Position numbers and translations under genes: made by a program. From Delphinapterus leucas (taxonomy: Eukaryota > Chordata > Mammalia > Artiodactyla > Monodontidae): 64,000 nucleotides of DNA. This document shows, one piece after another, positions 1 to 13,119 of this stretch. The DNA lies in the NCBI RefSeq assembly GCF_002288925.2, contig NW_022098001.1, positions 5,255,478 to 5,319,477 of the forward strand. Reading direction: 5' to 3'. Under the pieces are notes generated by a model. It ran no database searches and had not been told where the DNA came from. It saw only the letters and a list, made by a program, of their open reading frames with translations. Numbering within the stretch: the stretch's first letter is position 1; every line of letters begins with the position of its first letter.

Positions 1-54
1 TTAGAGGCCACATCAGAATGGAGCATCACATCTTTGCCAATTAGTAAGAATCAA

Positions 55-248
55 CATTGGGAACATTCAGCCTGGGTTTGCATCCCTTCTCTAATAGCTG
101 TGAGACCTAAGCAAGTCACTTATTCTCTCCGAGCTTCAGTCTTCTCATCTGAAAAATGAGGATAATAATAGTATCTCTTTTTAGATGTGTTTGAAGATGA
201 AATTAAATGGTATTAAAACAATTAGCCTAGTGCCTGGTGAATAGTAGG
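55..248 (+). repeat. MIR SINE, interrupted at its 3' end by a CHR SINE
   Basis: The order of blocks matches MIR: a degenerate tRNA-like part, a pyrimidine-rich core, the phrase cttctcatctgaaaaatgag, then gataataatag and a gtgcctggtgaatag tail. The CHR SINE landed in the tail. Confidence 0.75.
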
Positions 249-249
249 G

Positions 250-458
250 TTTGTTTGTTTGTTTTGCGGTACACGGGGCTCTCACTGTTGCAGCCTCTCC
301 CGTTGCGGAGCACAGGCTCCGGATGCACAGGCTCAGCGTCCATGGCTCACGCGCCCAGCCGCTCCGCGGCATGTGGGACCTTCCCGGACCGAGGCACGAA
401 CCCGTGTGCCCTGGATCCGCCGGCGGACTCTCAACCAACTGCGCCACCAGGGAAGCCC
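250..458 (-). repeat. CHR-type tRNA-derived SINE
   Basis: In minus orientation the element runs from gggcttccctggtggcgcag (complement of 440-459) to a short A-rich tail (TTTG repeats at 250-264). A degenerate duplication tagtaggg / tggtaggg flanks it, inside the older MIR tail. Confidence 0.9.
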
Positions 459-465
459 AATGGTA

Positions 466-900
466 GGGTTCTATCTGGACCAGTATATGTGGTCATCTAC
501 AGAGATACAGGAGTTAGATCATTTTTTAAGGCAATCTACAAATATCCTACATTGAAACAGAAATCCCCAGAATTAGTTCAGGTTGATTTAAGGTCCCAGG
601 AGTTATGAGTAACTACTGAGGCTGCTCTGGTGTCTTACAAACCAGCGAAGCCTGTAGGGACTTAGATAATGATCACTTCATGTTGGGACTTGGACACTTG
701 TTTAGACAGATACTAAAAGCTAATTACACCCACCTTAGCAGGCTGAGCTGGAAGGACAACACAGCAGCTGGCAAAAAGGGAATGCTGCTATGAATCTTCC
801 ACTGTCTGTGACTGGGGCCACTGGGGCCTTGGCCTTGCTGATCTTTCACTATTTAAGGATCAGAGTCATGCTGTTTATCTTAGTCTGCATCTTGAAGAAT
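466..900. other. unassigned unique-looking DNA
   Basis: I see no coding frame, RNA gene or recognisable repeat here. Confidence 0.4.
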
Positions 901-904
901 ATGC

Positions 905-1195
905 AATAATACATCCAGGCGCTGTTCTAGGGACTGGGGATGCAAAGATGAATAAGACAAATAAAGACCATTCTCCTAAGCAGCTCCCATTTCAGTTAGA
1001 GATACAAACGACTAAAAAATGTGATTTTGAATACCAAAGTTACGAAGGAAGTGAAATAGGACATTGGAATAGAGAATGATGGAGGGGGGGTCTAGAGCCG
1101 TCTGAGAAAGCAGATCTGAGGAATAACATCTGAGATGAGACCTCAGGACTTTAGAAAGTGTGTGGTGATACAGGAAGAAAGGGAAGTGAACATCA
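905..1195 (-). repeat. L2 LINE 3' fragment
   Basis: It reads ggcgctgttctagggactgg followed by the degenerate L2 3'-end series (counts of gaataagacaaataaa, then a gagatgagacctcaggact block) in reverse orientation. Confidence 0.65.
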
Positions 1196-1394
1196 AAAAA
1201 ACGAATTACATAAAAACCACTACAAAAGCCCCTGGAATGGCTCAGAGATATTTATAGGATTGCAAAATTAATGCATTTAAATACATTCATAATGAAACGT
1301 CTTATATCACAGATGGAAAGTTAACTATAATGATGTGTCCAGTCCTGAAGTATTTTGTCTGGACATAGCATTCTGTCTGCTTCTATTTCCTTCC

Positions 1395-1580
1395 ATCTCT
1401 GTTAAAAACCAAAGTATTGTCCTCAAGTGAAAAGGACTTTTACATCTATAAGCCTCTGTATTCTCATCCGTAAATGGAAATAATAATGCCTCAGAGTTGT
1501 TCCATGGACTTGTGGTGAGGACAAAAAGAGAAATTGTGTACAAAATACCTAGGCCACAGTAAGTTGATCAACAATGGTAG
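1395..1580 (+). repeat. MIR SINE fragment
   Basis: A degenerate cctctgtattctcatccgta - aatggaaataataatgcctc series matches the MIR core and 3' half. Confidence 0.6.
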
Positions 1581-2070
1581 CCATCTACAGAGCATATGCT
1601 TCCCATCCACCTGAAAGAAAATGACAAATTTGTGTGGCTTTGGATAACATGGGAGAAACTCAGAGCTATGGTATGGTTTTTTTTAATGTACCCATGTGGG
1701 ACTCTTTTCATAAAAGTTTAAAAATCTGAAATCTTTATAATAACAGAAATATAAGAACAGGAAGGCCAAATAAGAAAAACAGAGTGGGTCAGGAAAGAAT
1801 GAGGAGAATAAAAAATAGTGACATCAAGGCTCCAGGAAAAAAGAGTGCAAGCCCCAGAAGGATCTTGATGCTGCCTTGCCATTCAGGGAAAGCACCATGT
1901 TCCTGAGTCATAGAATCTCACAGGACTTGTTCCTGAAAGAAACATCAAGGAGCCTTACTAGAAAAACTAACGGGTCTGGATTCATGATTTCCCATACACA
2001 ACATTGCTCTCCATCTCCTTTGAATTAAATTAGTTTGTATGTTTTGTGAGCAGAAGCATCGTAGCAAAGC
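1581..2070. other. unassigned AT-rich DNA
   Basis: Nothing recognisable; no long frame and no clear repeat. Confidence 0.4.
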
Positions 2071-2126
2071 ATTATGGGAGTTAGTTTTCATTGATTCCAT
2101 TATGGGGGTTAGTTTTCATTGATTCC
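2071..2126. repeat. 28-bp tandem duplication
   Basis: Two adjacent 28-base copies (2071-2098 and 2099-2126) start attatggg and differ at one position (gag versus ggg). Confidence 0.95.
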
Positions 2127-2146
2127 ACAAACATCTGTTGAGCCAG

Positions 2147-2203
2147 CTATTATTATAATTATTATTATCATTATCATTTTACTATTATTATTATTATTAT
2201 TAT
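2147..2203. repeat. ATT trinucleotide microsatellite, interrupted
   Basis: An (ATT)n tract with ATC and ATTTT interruptions, including an uninterrupted run near its 3' end (about 2184-2203). Confidence 0.95.
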
Positions 2204-3177
2204 GTGTCTGGTATCATGAAGGGCTCTGAAGTTGGGAGGGTTGGAATTCACTCTCACCACATCAGGGCAAGTGCCTCTGGGTGTGTATTCCAGATGGGAT
2301 AAAATCGGCTTACACAGGGCTTGTGCGCAAGTTCCCAAGTGAATCGTGAATTAAAAGAAATGGAATATTAAACCATTGCTGTAAATAGTGAATTAACGTA
2401 TTCCCTATGGCGTGTGAAAAGGAGAGTGAGAAGCCTGGCTAATTCTCAGCCTCCCAAAGGAGCTCCGACAAAACTAGTCAGTTATCTGACACCTTAACAT
2501 TTTTCAGTGCTGTTTAACATTCAACGACCGTAAAAAAAGCCAGCCCTGGCTACTACTATGTAAAACTAACAGACCACTATCGAAAAAGATGTATGGTTTT
2601 AGCATCATCAAACATGCATTTCCAACAAAAATAAAAATCAAACGGAAAGAAAGAAATGCTATTTGGGGCTTAGCAAATACTTTGGTATCATCTATAATTC
2701 ACATTACCAAACCTTTGAAAACACAGAGCAAAGCAAAAAGCAAAACCTCCACTCAGTAGTGAAATCAATATAGCATATACCATTTCAACATTGTGCGTTA
2801 CAAATACCTCGGCTTTCTTTCCGATGGTTTTAGCGTTTGCATTTTAAACGGTTGTGTTTTCAACCTGAGCCAGAGTTATGCATCTTTTTCCAAATTAGTC
2901 TTTGGTAAACTTCAGTTTCCCATCACTGCCACTTGTTTTGCTCAAATAAATCTAAACTCAGGTAACTACTTAAAAATAAACCTTTTGGGGGGAAGGGGTA
3001 GAACCTTATGTGCAAAACATGTAACAGAAAGTTTCATTCAGGTTTGAACGAGGGAGTCATATACACAAAAGCATAATAGGTTTATTTATAACTAAGTCAC
3101 TTTCATAGAACTTTAAAACAGAAATTAAAATTCTATGCATCAAGCGCAACAGGAGATTCAACCATATGGTATTTCAC
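2204..3177. other. unassigned AT-rich DNA
   Basis: No gene or clear repeat seen; the 84-codon frame at 2793-3047 has no recognisable features. Confidence 0.4.
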
Positions 3178-3310
3178 TTGGTCTTTAACAGTGGTGTAGG
3201 TACTGTTATTCCCACTTTACAAACTGACAAAACTGACAAGCTGAGCGCTTAAGTAAATTTCCCAGGTCATTTATCGGGAGTTCAAATCTATGTCTGCCTG
3301 GCTCCAAAAT
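3178..3310 (-). repeat. MIR SINE fragment
   Basis: Reverse-oriented MIR: gtaggtactgttattcccac, then tttacaaactgacaa, cccaggtcatttatcggg and tctgcctggctcc in the expected order. Confidence 0.7.
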
Positions 3311-3667
3311 CTATCTATATTAGACAGTATCATGCTACTTATATTATCATGGCTCCCTTTCAATCTTCCCCATGCAATGACACTATGGCACAAACCGAAT
3401 CATACCCTATTGTCTATCTAATTTCTCTAGAACTAAAGAATTGGAACGTTCTCTAGAAGTAATCTGATTAAGCACTTGATATCAGATAAAATTATGGCAT
3501 TTATCTTCAGTGCTCAAAAGTGATAGTAATATCACTGAAATTTTCAATCACGTAGATTCTTTTTCTAAAATGTAGAAACCTTTGATTTATTTCAAAAGCT
3601 AGGTGATCACATATAATTAATATGATAATTTTGGAAGAGGACTTTAATAACACATTTTTTAAAGGAA

Positions 3668-3713
3668 ATACATATATATATATGTATATATGTATGTATG
3701 TATATGTATATAA
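3668..3713. repeat. TA/TATG microsatellite
   Basis: Alternating TA and TATG units on the + strand. Confidence 0.9.
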
Positions 3714-6700
3714 ACAGATCTATGAGAGAAAGGAAGCATAATGAAAAACACCCCCGAATACAACTTCCGGAGCAATGTTCATCTGTGTGAATGCGATCCC
3801 CCCTCCCACTTCCCAAAGGATAACTCAAGAATACAATGGAAATGGTGCTCTCTAGAGTTAGACAATACAGCAGCCCAGGATTAACCACTCCAGGCAAAAG
3901 GAAAGGCGAGTGAAAGCAAGAAGAGGTGACTCTAAGCAGAGTGATGAGTCTGGAACACCTGTAGAGACAAGAGAAAGATGAAGCTGTACCAGACAGCTCA
4001 AATTACCAAGCTTCGATTCTGCTAGCAGGTCTCAATGTGTTTTTCTCCAAAAGAGACTTGACAGATAACATTCTCGTTCATGACACACTCCTATGGGCAT
4101 ACCACAGTTCGAAGAAGCCCAACACGATAATAATTCACAATCACCTTTTCTAATATCTAACAGCACATTAGGAAAGGTAGTTGCTTGCAGAAGGTTGCAG
4201 CCTACCTAACACAGGCCTCAGGTTATGTGCAATTCTCCAGGACTTACTTGTAACACTGTACCTTTCATTTCTGCTCAAGAAACCACCTCAGATGCAAGAG
4301 AGACGGACAAACTATGGAGAATCAATCTGCTCTGATTCATATTGGAAAAAAAAATGCTTCACAAACTCCTGCACTTTATTATGAGCAATAAATTACATGA
4401 GACACACCTAAATGTGACTGCACGCACATAGTTGATTGCAACACACCAGGATGTTGACTCCACATCAGACAGCCTTACGGCAAGTAGTATAGTTCCGAGC
4501 AGAATTCTAAGTATGTCTGTAGAAAGGGAATTACATGATGCAATTCATGTTTTAGAAAGTCCTCTTTAACGATAGCGAAGAGGATAATGTATATCCTGTC
4601 TCAGTCCCAGCCTGACATTCCAACCACCATGCACACAGCCATTGACCAATAGACATGAACCACAGATCGTCCTTGTATGTTCCTCACATGATCACCCCCT
4701 GACCTAGTTCTACTCAACTCTAAATTCTTCACTCATCCCCCAACTTTGAACCCTACCTTTGGCACTTTGGCCTTGGTATTTGGACTCTCCAACATCTAAC
4801 TCTCCACATTCCCCAGTGGACTCATATTTCAATGTGCCTAGTTACTCCCTTCATTTCTAGACCACCTTTTGCTGGAGAGTTTGTGCTGGTCTTGCCTTCT
4901 CATACTCAATTCCCACCACTGTCCCGTTGATGGAAATCCCAACTGGGTCAGTCCCAGGTCCTCTCTAAGGAAGTGGCTATTAATGATGAGATAGGGGAAA
5001 TAGAAACTGGAGGCAAAACAAACAAAAAACTAGTGAGAGCAAAATTACAAGAATTCAAATCAGAGACAATGGGGGAATAAACTAAACTTGGAAATGTAAC
5101 ACTACACAGAAAAGGGCTGAGTTGATAATGGCTAATTCCTTGCTGAGAAATGAATTGTGAAAGTGTACTGAAGCAGTAACTTAGGCAAATATATACACAC
5201 AGAGAATAAATAACATAAAATGAACTCTTGGTATTAACTCTAATCCCCCCACATTTGGGAACTTACTGAAAAACAACAGCAAAAAACTCTTAGCCACACA
5301 TGCCTTTAAAATATGATTCTGAAATAGTCTTTTTTTATCTTGCTTGCTTCCATGAGAAAGAACAATTCCTGGCTTCAGGGCTTTTTCAGTCATTGTAGAA
5401 AATTCTTACTGTATGCAATTGCTCAAGTTCAAACTCTAAGCACATAATCTTAGAGGTCACAAATCGACCTCAGTGTGTTTTATAGGGTTATTTTTTCTCA
5501 GCTCAAATTGTGTCTTAAAAGGCGTCATAACTTGATGGGTGTTGTGCTTGGTGGCAATAAAGACACCAATATCTTACTTGCAGCCTGCTTCACACTTTTA
5601 TAGGACCCTCCTGGTCCCTGTTTACATTTATGTTATTTGCTTGGCTCCTGTATGCATTTCAGTTTACTATCTCCAATATTATTTTCAGAGCTTTATCTAT
5701 ATATCTTTCCATCTGCTACTACTCAGACCTAGACATTATGGGATTTAAAATGCCTTCACGCTCCTCCAATACTCAATCTCCAAAGCTGTCTGCTGCTGTC
5801 TTTTATCTAGGAATTCTCTCCCCGGCCTCCTCTTTCCTCCCTCTCCCTCCATTTCTCCCTCCCTTGTTCCTTCCCACAGCTTATTCAAGGGCTATAAAGA
5901 ATTTAAACTGAGGAGCACTACCTGGAAAGTACCCCTCACGGTAGCAAACCCAGGACCCCACCTTGCTCGCTGGGTTACACTATAAGGTACCAGATCCCCA
6001 ATAGGGTCCTGACCAACAAACTCACCAAAGGACACAATTCAGTAATTTCATGGCCTCCCACCTACAAAGTCTGAATGAAACTATTTTCCAAAGAGGCTAA
6101 TTCACTACAGCATTTGAAAAATCTTTCACCCAACTCAATTTGTTTGTAAACCATGTGACTGTGCAGGATTAGCCACGTTTGTAATCAAGCATCTAATCTC
6201 ATCATATCCCATATACACCATCAGCATCACAAATTGTTTAGATTATTTATCTTCGGACATAACCTAATTTTTTAAATGTATCTCTCAACTTGAGGAAAAG
6301 AAAATGTAGCAGCACTAATAATATTTTCAGTTTGGGTGAGGGTGAAATGGACACGGCTCACTCTGGCATTTACCCTACTCTCCTGGTAACAAAGGTAATC
6401 GTCATAAAAATCAAAATTAATAAACTGTAGTTGCAAACCTAATGACTAGTCAGCAGCACATTAATTTCCCTATACGCCAAACTAACCGTATTGTTTATCT
6501 GTTGGTGACTCTGAATGAAATGGGTTGCATTAAGAGGACCATCTGCTCCGTTTAAGTGGAATTAAGACAAGAAGCAGCCAGTTTATAGTCGGTGTGACTT
6601 AAACTTATGTAACAGAAGGTAAATGATCTTTCATTTGGAAGGACGGAGCAGAATATTCTCTTCAATGAATTAACTTAAATTAATGCTTTTCCCATAGCAA

Positions 6701-7415
6701 TTCAAGTCGTAGTTTTCATTTGTCTCCAATGGACATAATGAAGGCTAAATATTCACTCTTTGGGGATTTGAACATTGGATTGTTGCATTTCATCACTCTT
6801 CCATGCTTCAACGTTCTAAGAAGCAGCAGACATTATATAAAGCTTTCTAGGCCAGTTGGGTTATTCAATAATTATTTTTAATTTCTGTTCTGTGCAGACT
6901 CTTGATGGCATCTTGTTTATACAGCTTCTTGCTGACTGGATACCTTAGGGGATTCTTTTGATTCTTTCATGGCAGAAGGGAGGCTGTTCCCAATTTTTAA
7001 CATGAATGGCCATCCTCCTGCGAGCTCACTAAACAGATTGTCAGTAGTCATTCTGGCAGAGGTAGAACGTAAAAGCACTAGGAACTAGCTGGAACCGAAT
7101 AGAGAGCTCTCAGAATAAATACAACACTGGACAAGATGTGCTGTTGTTCACAAGGCATTTTTCCATGAGAGCCAACGAATTATTAGATGGTTTATGTACG
7201 TGCACACAGACCTTCACTATTAATATGGTTTTATTTCTTAACTAGTTATAATTTTTCTAGAGCTTTAAATATTATGTCTTTTTCCACTTTTATGGGTAAT
7301 TCCCTATTACTGCCTGCAAGAGTAATCAAATTATTTTTATCACTTCTTCCAGGTCATTAAAAAGGGCAGCCAGTGTAAGTGGCCTCATAATAATTATCCC
7401 ACTAACTTTCCCCTA
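3714..7415. other. long stretch without a gene
   Basis: Apart from a C/T-rich tract at about 5803-5876 I can assign nothing here. The frames of 60-95 codons are unremarkable. Slowly evolving regulatory elements could be present, but one sequence alone cannot show them. Confidence 0.4.
5803..5876. repeat. pyrimidine-rich low-complexity tract
   Basis: Almost pure C/T on the + strand (cctccctctccctcc-type runs), interrupted by few purines. Confidence 0.8.
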
Positions 7416-7419
7416 GACA

Positions 7420-7985
7420 ACTTCCTGCTGTCCCAATTCACAGCAGCACCATCTTTCATTATGGTTTTTGTGCCTTGCCCCCCGTACCATCCGTTCTCCA
7501 CACAGCAGTTCCCAGCAATCTTTTAAAGCATGTCACTCCTCAGTTTAAAACCCTTTATGGGCCTCCCATTATACTCAGGAAAAAGTCCAAAATTTTTAAA
7601 CCATTCTCAAGGGCCCTCGATGACCTTGTTCCTACCCAAGTCTCCAGCCTCACATTGTACCAGCTTCCTTCTCATCTAATAGTCTAGGCACCTTGGCCTC
7701 CCATTTGCTTTTAAAACATGTCAAAATCTACTTCCCCTGAGCATCTTTACACGTACATGGGGAATGCCAACTGCATCCTAAAGCTTAAGCTTCATTTTAC
7801 ATGTATTTCCTCCTTTTTCCTCTGAATTTTATCCTAACGTGTGACACCATTTAGGTAATTATTTGCCTACTGTCTCCCCAGTTTTACTGTGAACTCCATA
7901 AAGGCAGACCTGTGTTCATCCTGTTTACGACTACAGCCTCTTCTACACATCGTAGGCACTCGATGAATATTTATGGAACGGATAA
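7420..7985 (+). repeat. L2 LINE 3' end
   Basis: Matches the L2 3' order: ccgttctccacacagcagtt, agcatgtcactcctca, gtttaaaacccttta, a translated-like block (ccctcgatgacctt), and the terminal gtaggcactcgatgaatatt. Confidence 0.85.
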
Positions 7986-8399
7986 GTTTTTCAAGAATAA
8001 GTTGACATCTGAATCATTTAGCATTTTATTGTAGTTTTTTTTAAAGGTAAAGAATACATTACTTGCACTGTCGTAGTATCAAAAGTTTCACTTCAGAAAA
8101 ACATAGCTCTTTCTCCTTTTCAGTCCTCTCAGTAGAATGTACCCCCCCCCAAATTGACACTATATAGAGAATACATTTGTGACACAAAACCGTGAAAGTT
8201 TCAAGTTTTGGTCATACAATGAAGGGACAGTTTCATTTTCCCTGTCATCTGCTCACACACGTGATAGGTTCTGCTAGGTCATTTTTCATCTCTCATGAGA
8301 TTACAAAAGATGTAACAGTTTGTGCAGTCTTTGAGCATAGAAATACTGAGTTCAACAGGACTGCATCCAGTGATAAACTAGTAAATGTTAAACAGCCAG

Positions 8400-8572
8400 A
8401 GCTGGGTACAGGGGGAGGAGAGCTGTGACTTGTAGCACTTGCTAGTTTCCGGGATGTAAATGCTCCCACCCTGGCTAATTTCAAGCTGTGTTTAATAACC
8501 GACTTGCAAGACTCCTGAAAATGTAAAAATTGGCTCTTACAAGCCCATAGGAGCATCTCTAGCACACCACTG
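8400..8572 (-). repeat. possible hAT-type MITE fragment
   Basis: Read on the minus strand the segment begins CAGTGGTGTGCT, the kind of terminal inverted repeat seen in non-autonomous hAT elements. The other end was not identified, so the call is tentative. Confidence 0.3.
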
Positions 8573-8579
8573 GCTGTCA

Positions 8580-9029
8580 CTCTGTAAAATTACCCTTCTT
8601 TCACGTGTGCCCACGCACACACACGCAATTGCATAAGATACAAAATAAATTTAATTCACTTGTGAAAGACAATGTTCTTGTGATATAACATAGAAGATGA
8701 AAAAAGAAAAATAATTTGTAGCTTATTCTGTCAGTTTACTGTGATAAAGTTTATTTGTAATCATTTGATTTCTCCATCCTATTTCCATCTAGTGTCTGTC
8801 CCAAAGCAATTTCACAGCTGGGACCCCATGTGTTTCACTTTATTCTACACTTTAAAGTAGTCCAATTGCAAGTGTTAACTATCACAATAACACTCTCTTC
8901 CTAGTTACTGGGAACAATGGCTGACCCTTCTCTATTGTCCCCCGACTGACTGTCTGTCCACTCTAGGTCATTTATCGTGGAGGATACCTGAGTGTTTACC
9001 ATGAGCCACTTGCTGGACTGATGGACTCT
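8580..9029. other. unassigned DNA
   Basis: Nothing recognisable apart from a small CA run near 8615-8625. Confidence 0.4.
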
Positions 9030-9580
9030 GGGGATTCTGACAGACAAAGCCACCAGGTTCAAGGAGCTCACAGCCAGGTAAGGAGATGGGCAAGGACAAT
9101 TGCAGGCAGGAAATCCTAGGGCAGAGGTGACCACAGGGGCCTAGAGAATACACAGAATGCGCATGTAACACCACCAACATTGAAGAAGCCAACATTGAAG
9201 CTGGACTTTCAGGTTGAATAGGAATTGACTATGGAAAAAAGGAGGGGAAAGGCATGCCAAGAAGAAGGAAGAGCAAGGGCAAAATTATGTTTGGGGGAGG
9301 TGCAGCAGTCATGATGAACATAACTGAAACACAGAGTGTGGGAGGAGGGAGGAGGAGTCCTGAGGCTACAGAGACAGGCACCAGTACAGGCCGGGCTTCT
9401 AGGATCCTGGTGTGCCATGCAAAGGAACTTGGCTTTTAACCTGAAAATAATGCAACAGGGAGAATTTAAGACTTTTAAATAGGTGAGTGATGGGCTTGAT
9501 GCTTTAGAAAGATTATTTGGGCCACAGTGAGGACACTGGATTGGAGTGAGGTGAGAAGGAGGTGGAGACCACCTGTTAGG
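9030..9580 (-). repeat. L2 LINE fragment
   Basis: Reverse-oriented L2 blocks: caaggagctcacagccagg, then gagcaagggcaaa, a degenerate aaggaacttggcttttaacc, and gatggg-cttgatgctttag followed by attatttgggcc. Confidence 0.55.
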
Positions 9581-9879
9581 GCCATGCCCTCAGCCCAGTA
9601 ATCGGCTTTCCTTCCATCACTGTTTTCCCCGAGTTCTCTGTTCTTCTGAATTCTCTGCAGCTGCCAAGTTGCTTCTTTTTACGTTGAAGAAAAATGGTGC
9701 CACTCTATTTTCTCCTTTGGTCCCTAATTCTCTTTCAGGCCCACTTTCTCTAAAAGACATTACTCAACATGAGTCAGAATTTTGCACAATAAACTTCGGA
9801 GAGGAAAAACGCACAGGCTTCACAAAGTAAAAGATGCCCAGCACGAACTTAAGTTTCACCAAGGGAGTATCATGGCTGT

Positions 9880-10690
9880 TTCAGTTATCTATAGCTAGTG
9901 CATGAAACAAGCCAAATTTCGTGGTGTCGGACTACAACAATCATTATTATCTCTCACAGTTCTGAGGGTTGACTGCATTCAGCTAGTCAATGTAGTTCCA
10001 GTCTTCACACTGTTGCAGTCAAATGGTGGCTGGAGTAGAGGCACGTCCAAGGCCTCCTTACCCACATGTCTGATGGTTGTTACTGACTTTTTGGTTGGGA
10101 TCTTTTTTTTTTTTCTGGAATAGACACATGCTGTTACTGGGGTCCCTGACACCCATGCCATTGGCCCTTTCCTGCTATGAATGCCCAACTTGAGTTTGTG
10201 GTACTTTGTCCACGGAACACACAACACCCTCCGACTGCCATGTCCTCTCCCTTCTTATTGCACCTCCATCCAAGTTGAATACCGGCCTAGACATAAATTT
10301 TGAGTTATAAATCAGCAAGCAAGAACAGGCCTTAGAGAATCAGCCCCATACTAGAATGTGATCATGTGCACTTGAGAGCACTCATGAAGCCCCCCATGGG
10401 TTTTGCAGTGTGCTCAAAGGGTATGTCACCCCCAGTCCCACCCCAGCCAGCTGACCACAGCTCTGTTCTCAGAAGGAAGGCAGCGAGGTTGGGATCTTGA
10501 TAGGAGCTGTCAACTAGGCCCCTCTATGTGGCCCAGGTTTCCTCAGAACATGGTGCTGGATTCCAAAGTGAGTGTCCCAAGAGAGAAAGTCAAGCCTTTT
10601 CCAACCTAGACTAGATCTCACAGAGAGTCACTTCCGCCACATGGTATTCTTTAAAAGTGGGTCTCTATGGCCACTCCACAGGGCAAGGGA
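9880..10690 (+). repeat. degenerate old mammalian interspersed repeat (family not assigned)
   Basis: Begins tttcagttatctatagctag, continues with a degenerate actacaacaatcattattat and ctcacagttctgagggttga, and ends with gtcacttccgccacatggta. This series is common in mammalian genomes; I cannot name the family with confidence from memory. Confidence 0.5.
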
Positions 10691-11720
10691 ATAAGTGTTC
10701 ACTTCTTGACAGGAAAAGTGTCAAAGAATTTACAGATGTGTTTTAAAATCATCACAATCATTTCATGTGTTTGACCAATGCAAGAGATATCCATTTTCGT
10801 TTTGGTGCACCAGGCAGGAAGTGAAAAAATATAACCATAACCAACAATTTCTAGAATACATTGAAAGGGAGCAAAACTTCCCATATATGCCCTCCGATAG
10901 AGGTTCAAGTCTTAAGAGACTTGACTGAAAGATAAAGACGTAAGCAAAACCTGAGACCAGGTCCTAAGGGTCCCTCTCAAGAAGCAAACACTTAAGGGGC
11001 TGTAAGAAGAGAATCCAGGACTGCTCCCTCAGCATGGGAGAAGGGCTAATTCAATTTCCAAAGTGAGAAGAAGCTAAAGACTGACAGCATAATCTTTTTA
11101 CTTTGAGATAGATAGATGTATAACAGGTTGTAAATACTTGTCATTATAGACTATGGGTTGAGTAATCCTCCAAAAATTCCTCTTATCACCTTCACAAAGG
11201 TGATAAAGAACACCTCTAGCTGTTATGTATATAGATACCTGGATCCCAAAGTGGACAAAATGAGGTGAGAAGCTTTCCTAACAGAATTTTCTGTTAACAA
11301 GATTTATTTCTGTCCAGATGTGATACACTTTACACATCTACCCTATAAAATGAAGAATATTTAAAATTCACAAAGCTTACAAGTAGGTTAAACTCATGTA
11401 ATTTACAATATCTAAACACCCAATAGTTCTGTTTGTTTGTTTGTTTTTAATTCTGAATAGAACAGGAAAAAAGTGAACACAGTAGTTGTAAGTGTTAAGT
11501 TAAAGGCTGAAGGGAGCTGCTCCTTCTACCTGATTTTGACAGTACAATTGGGCAATAAGAAGAAAGCACTTCTATTCTTACCCTTTTATAGATTGTCCAG
11601 TTTCTCAATCTGTTCTTCAAGTAAGGTAATTTGGTTTCAAAGAATAGAATCAGAGACCATTCCTAAATTCACCAGTATTTGGTAGCCCTATATTTATTGA
11701 TCTAGTAATGATTATTTTGA
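10691..11720. other. unassigned AT-rich DNA
   Basis: No gene or clear repeat; a TGTTTGTTTGTTTG run lies near 11428-11445. Confidence 0.4.
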
Positions 11721-11721
11721 T

Positions 11722-11835
11722 AAATGGCTCTCAAATTTTAAAGCTCATAAGAATCATCTGTGGAACTTATTTAAAAATGCAGATTCCTGGGCATCATCAC
11801 AAAGATTCTGATTCAGCAGTACGTTTGAGATGAGA
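11722..11835 (+). repeat. MER5-like hAT-Charlie MITE
   Basis: Reads gctctcaaattttaaagctc, agaatcatctgtggaactta, aaatgcagattcctgggcat and attctgattcagcagta in the order of MER5. Confidence 0.7.
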
Positions 11836-11837
11836 AT

Positions 11838-12050
11838 TAAAATTTATTTAAGTGCCTGCTAAGTGCCAAGCAATGTTCGAGGCAGACGGGATACAGCCAT
11901 GAACAAGAGAAAGACTCTGCTCTTCTAGAGCTGACATTCAAGACAGGGAGATGAACAATAAACAAATAAACATATGATATAATTTTAGACAATGATGTGC
12001 TATAAAAGAAAAATAAGCATTCTAAGCAGGTAAAGAGTAGGGAACCATAA
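11838..12050 (-). repeat. L2 LINE 3' end
   Basis: Contains atttaagtgcctgctaagtg, ccatgaacaagagaaagact and agatgaacaataaacaaata, the reversed L2 3' end. Confidence 0.8.
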
Positions 12051-12249
12051 TATCTTTTTTATTTTAAATGGAAGTGTCTTTATTTTTCATTATAAACATT
12101 AACACACCTAAAGAAAAAACGTAAAACACTGTATGTATAAAATCGAAAGTGAAAGTTCCTTGAGAAATAGTAATTATTAAATTATGCTCACTTCTCTATC
12201 TTGCTTCTTGTGAAACATTTGAACATAATTGTGCAGAGATCCTAAGATT

Positions 12250-12440
12250 CATTTGTCCATTTAGCAATTATTTATTGAACACCTATTATGTGCCAGCCAC
12301 TGTTCTAGGAGCTGGGACAAGCAATGAGGAGGCAAAGACTCTAAGGCTTACAGTCTTTCGAGTGGGAGATTGTGATAAGTGCTCTAAGGAAAAATTAAGC
12401 AGGGACGGTATTCAAGGAGTGGTGGGGGATTAATGGAAAC
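12250..12440 (-). repeat. L2 LINE 3' end
   Basis: Contains ttatttattgaacacctatt, atgtgccagccactgttcta and gtgataagtgctctaagga. Confidence 0.8.
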
Positions 12441-13119
12441 AAGAATGAAAAGATTTCTTGGCAAATAAAAGCAAGAAATTTTATACCAGAAACAACAAAG
12501 AAAGAGTCGGACTAGAGAAATCTTAAAGTGAAGAGAGAGAACTGAGCGTGCGCATGTCTGCTGACCCCGGCTTTCTCACTGCAGGGGAAGGTCTTGTCCC
12601 AGAGAGTTGATAAAAACTGGAAAGAGATCTGAGGAGCCTGTGGTGAAAGGTCAGCTTTAAAAAGACTGTCATGGAAAAGCTGATAAGAGTCAGCAAGTTA
12701 GGAATCAAGAGATCACTAAAGAACAGAAAAGCTCTGGAAAGCACCTCCAGCCTGAAAAACTTGGTCCAAGCTCCTGCCATCTCTCTCTGAACCACTCCCA
12801 TGTCATGTCCCTACATCCCTCAAAACCTCCAACCTCATCTCCCACAGCCACTCCTTTCCCTTCTCCACCCTGCAGCCTGGACCATGTGTCTTAGTTTGTG
12901 TCTTTTTTCACCCATCAGGCTGAGTTCTTCCAATCTGGAACCTCATGGCCTTCAGCTCTGGGGAAATCTTTAAAATTATTTCTTTGACAGTGGCCTCCCT
13001 CCATTTTAAAATCCTTTTTACTGTGAAATATAATATCAAGTAAAAACCATAAATTTATAATATGACATCTATTCATAAGTAAAGACCTCTCTGTCTACTA
13101 CTCAGGTCAAGAACTAGAG
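12441..13119. other. mostly unassigned; possible faint L2 (+) at 12815-12975
   Basis: The stretch tctcccacagccactccttt to gaacctcatgg resembles a degraded L2 3' region in + orientation. The rest is unassigned. Confidence 0.35.

Noticed and set aside
2147..2203. Repeated units considered as a CRISPR-like or satellite array
   Set aside because: Simple microsatellite in a mammalian genome; no spacer structure.
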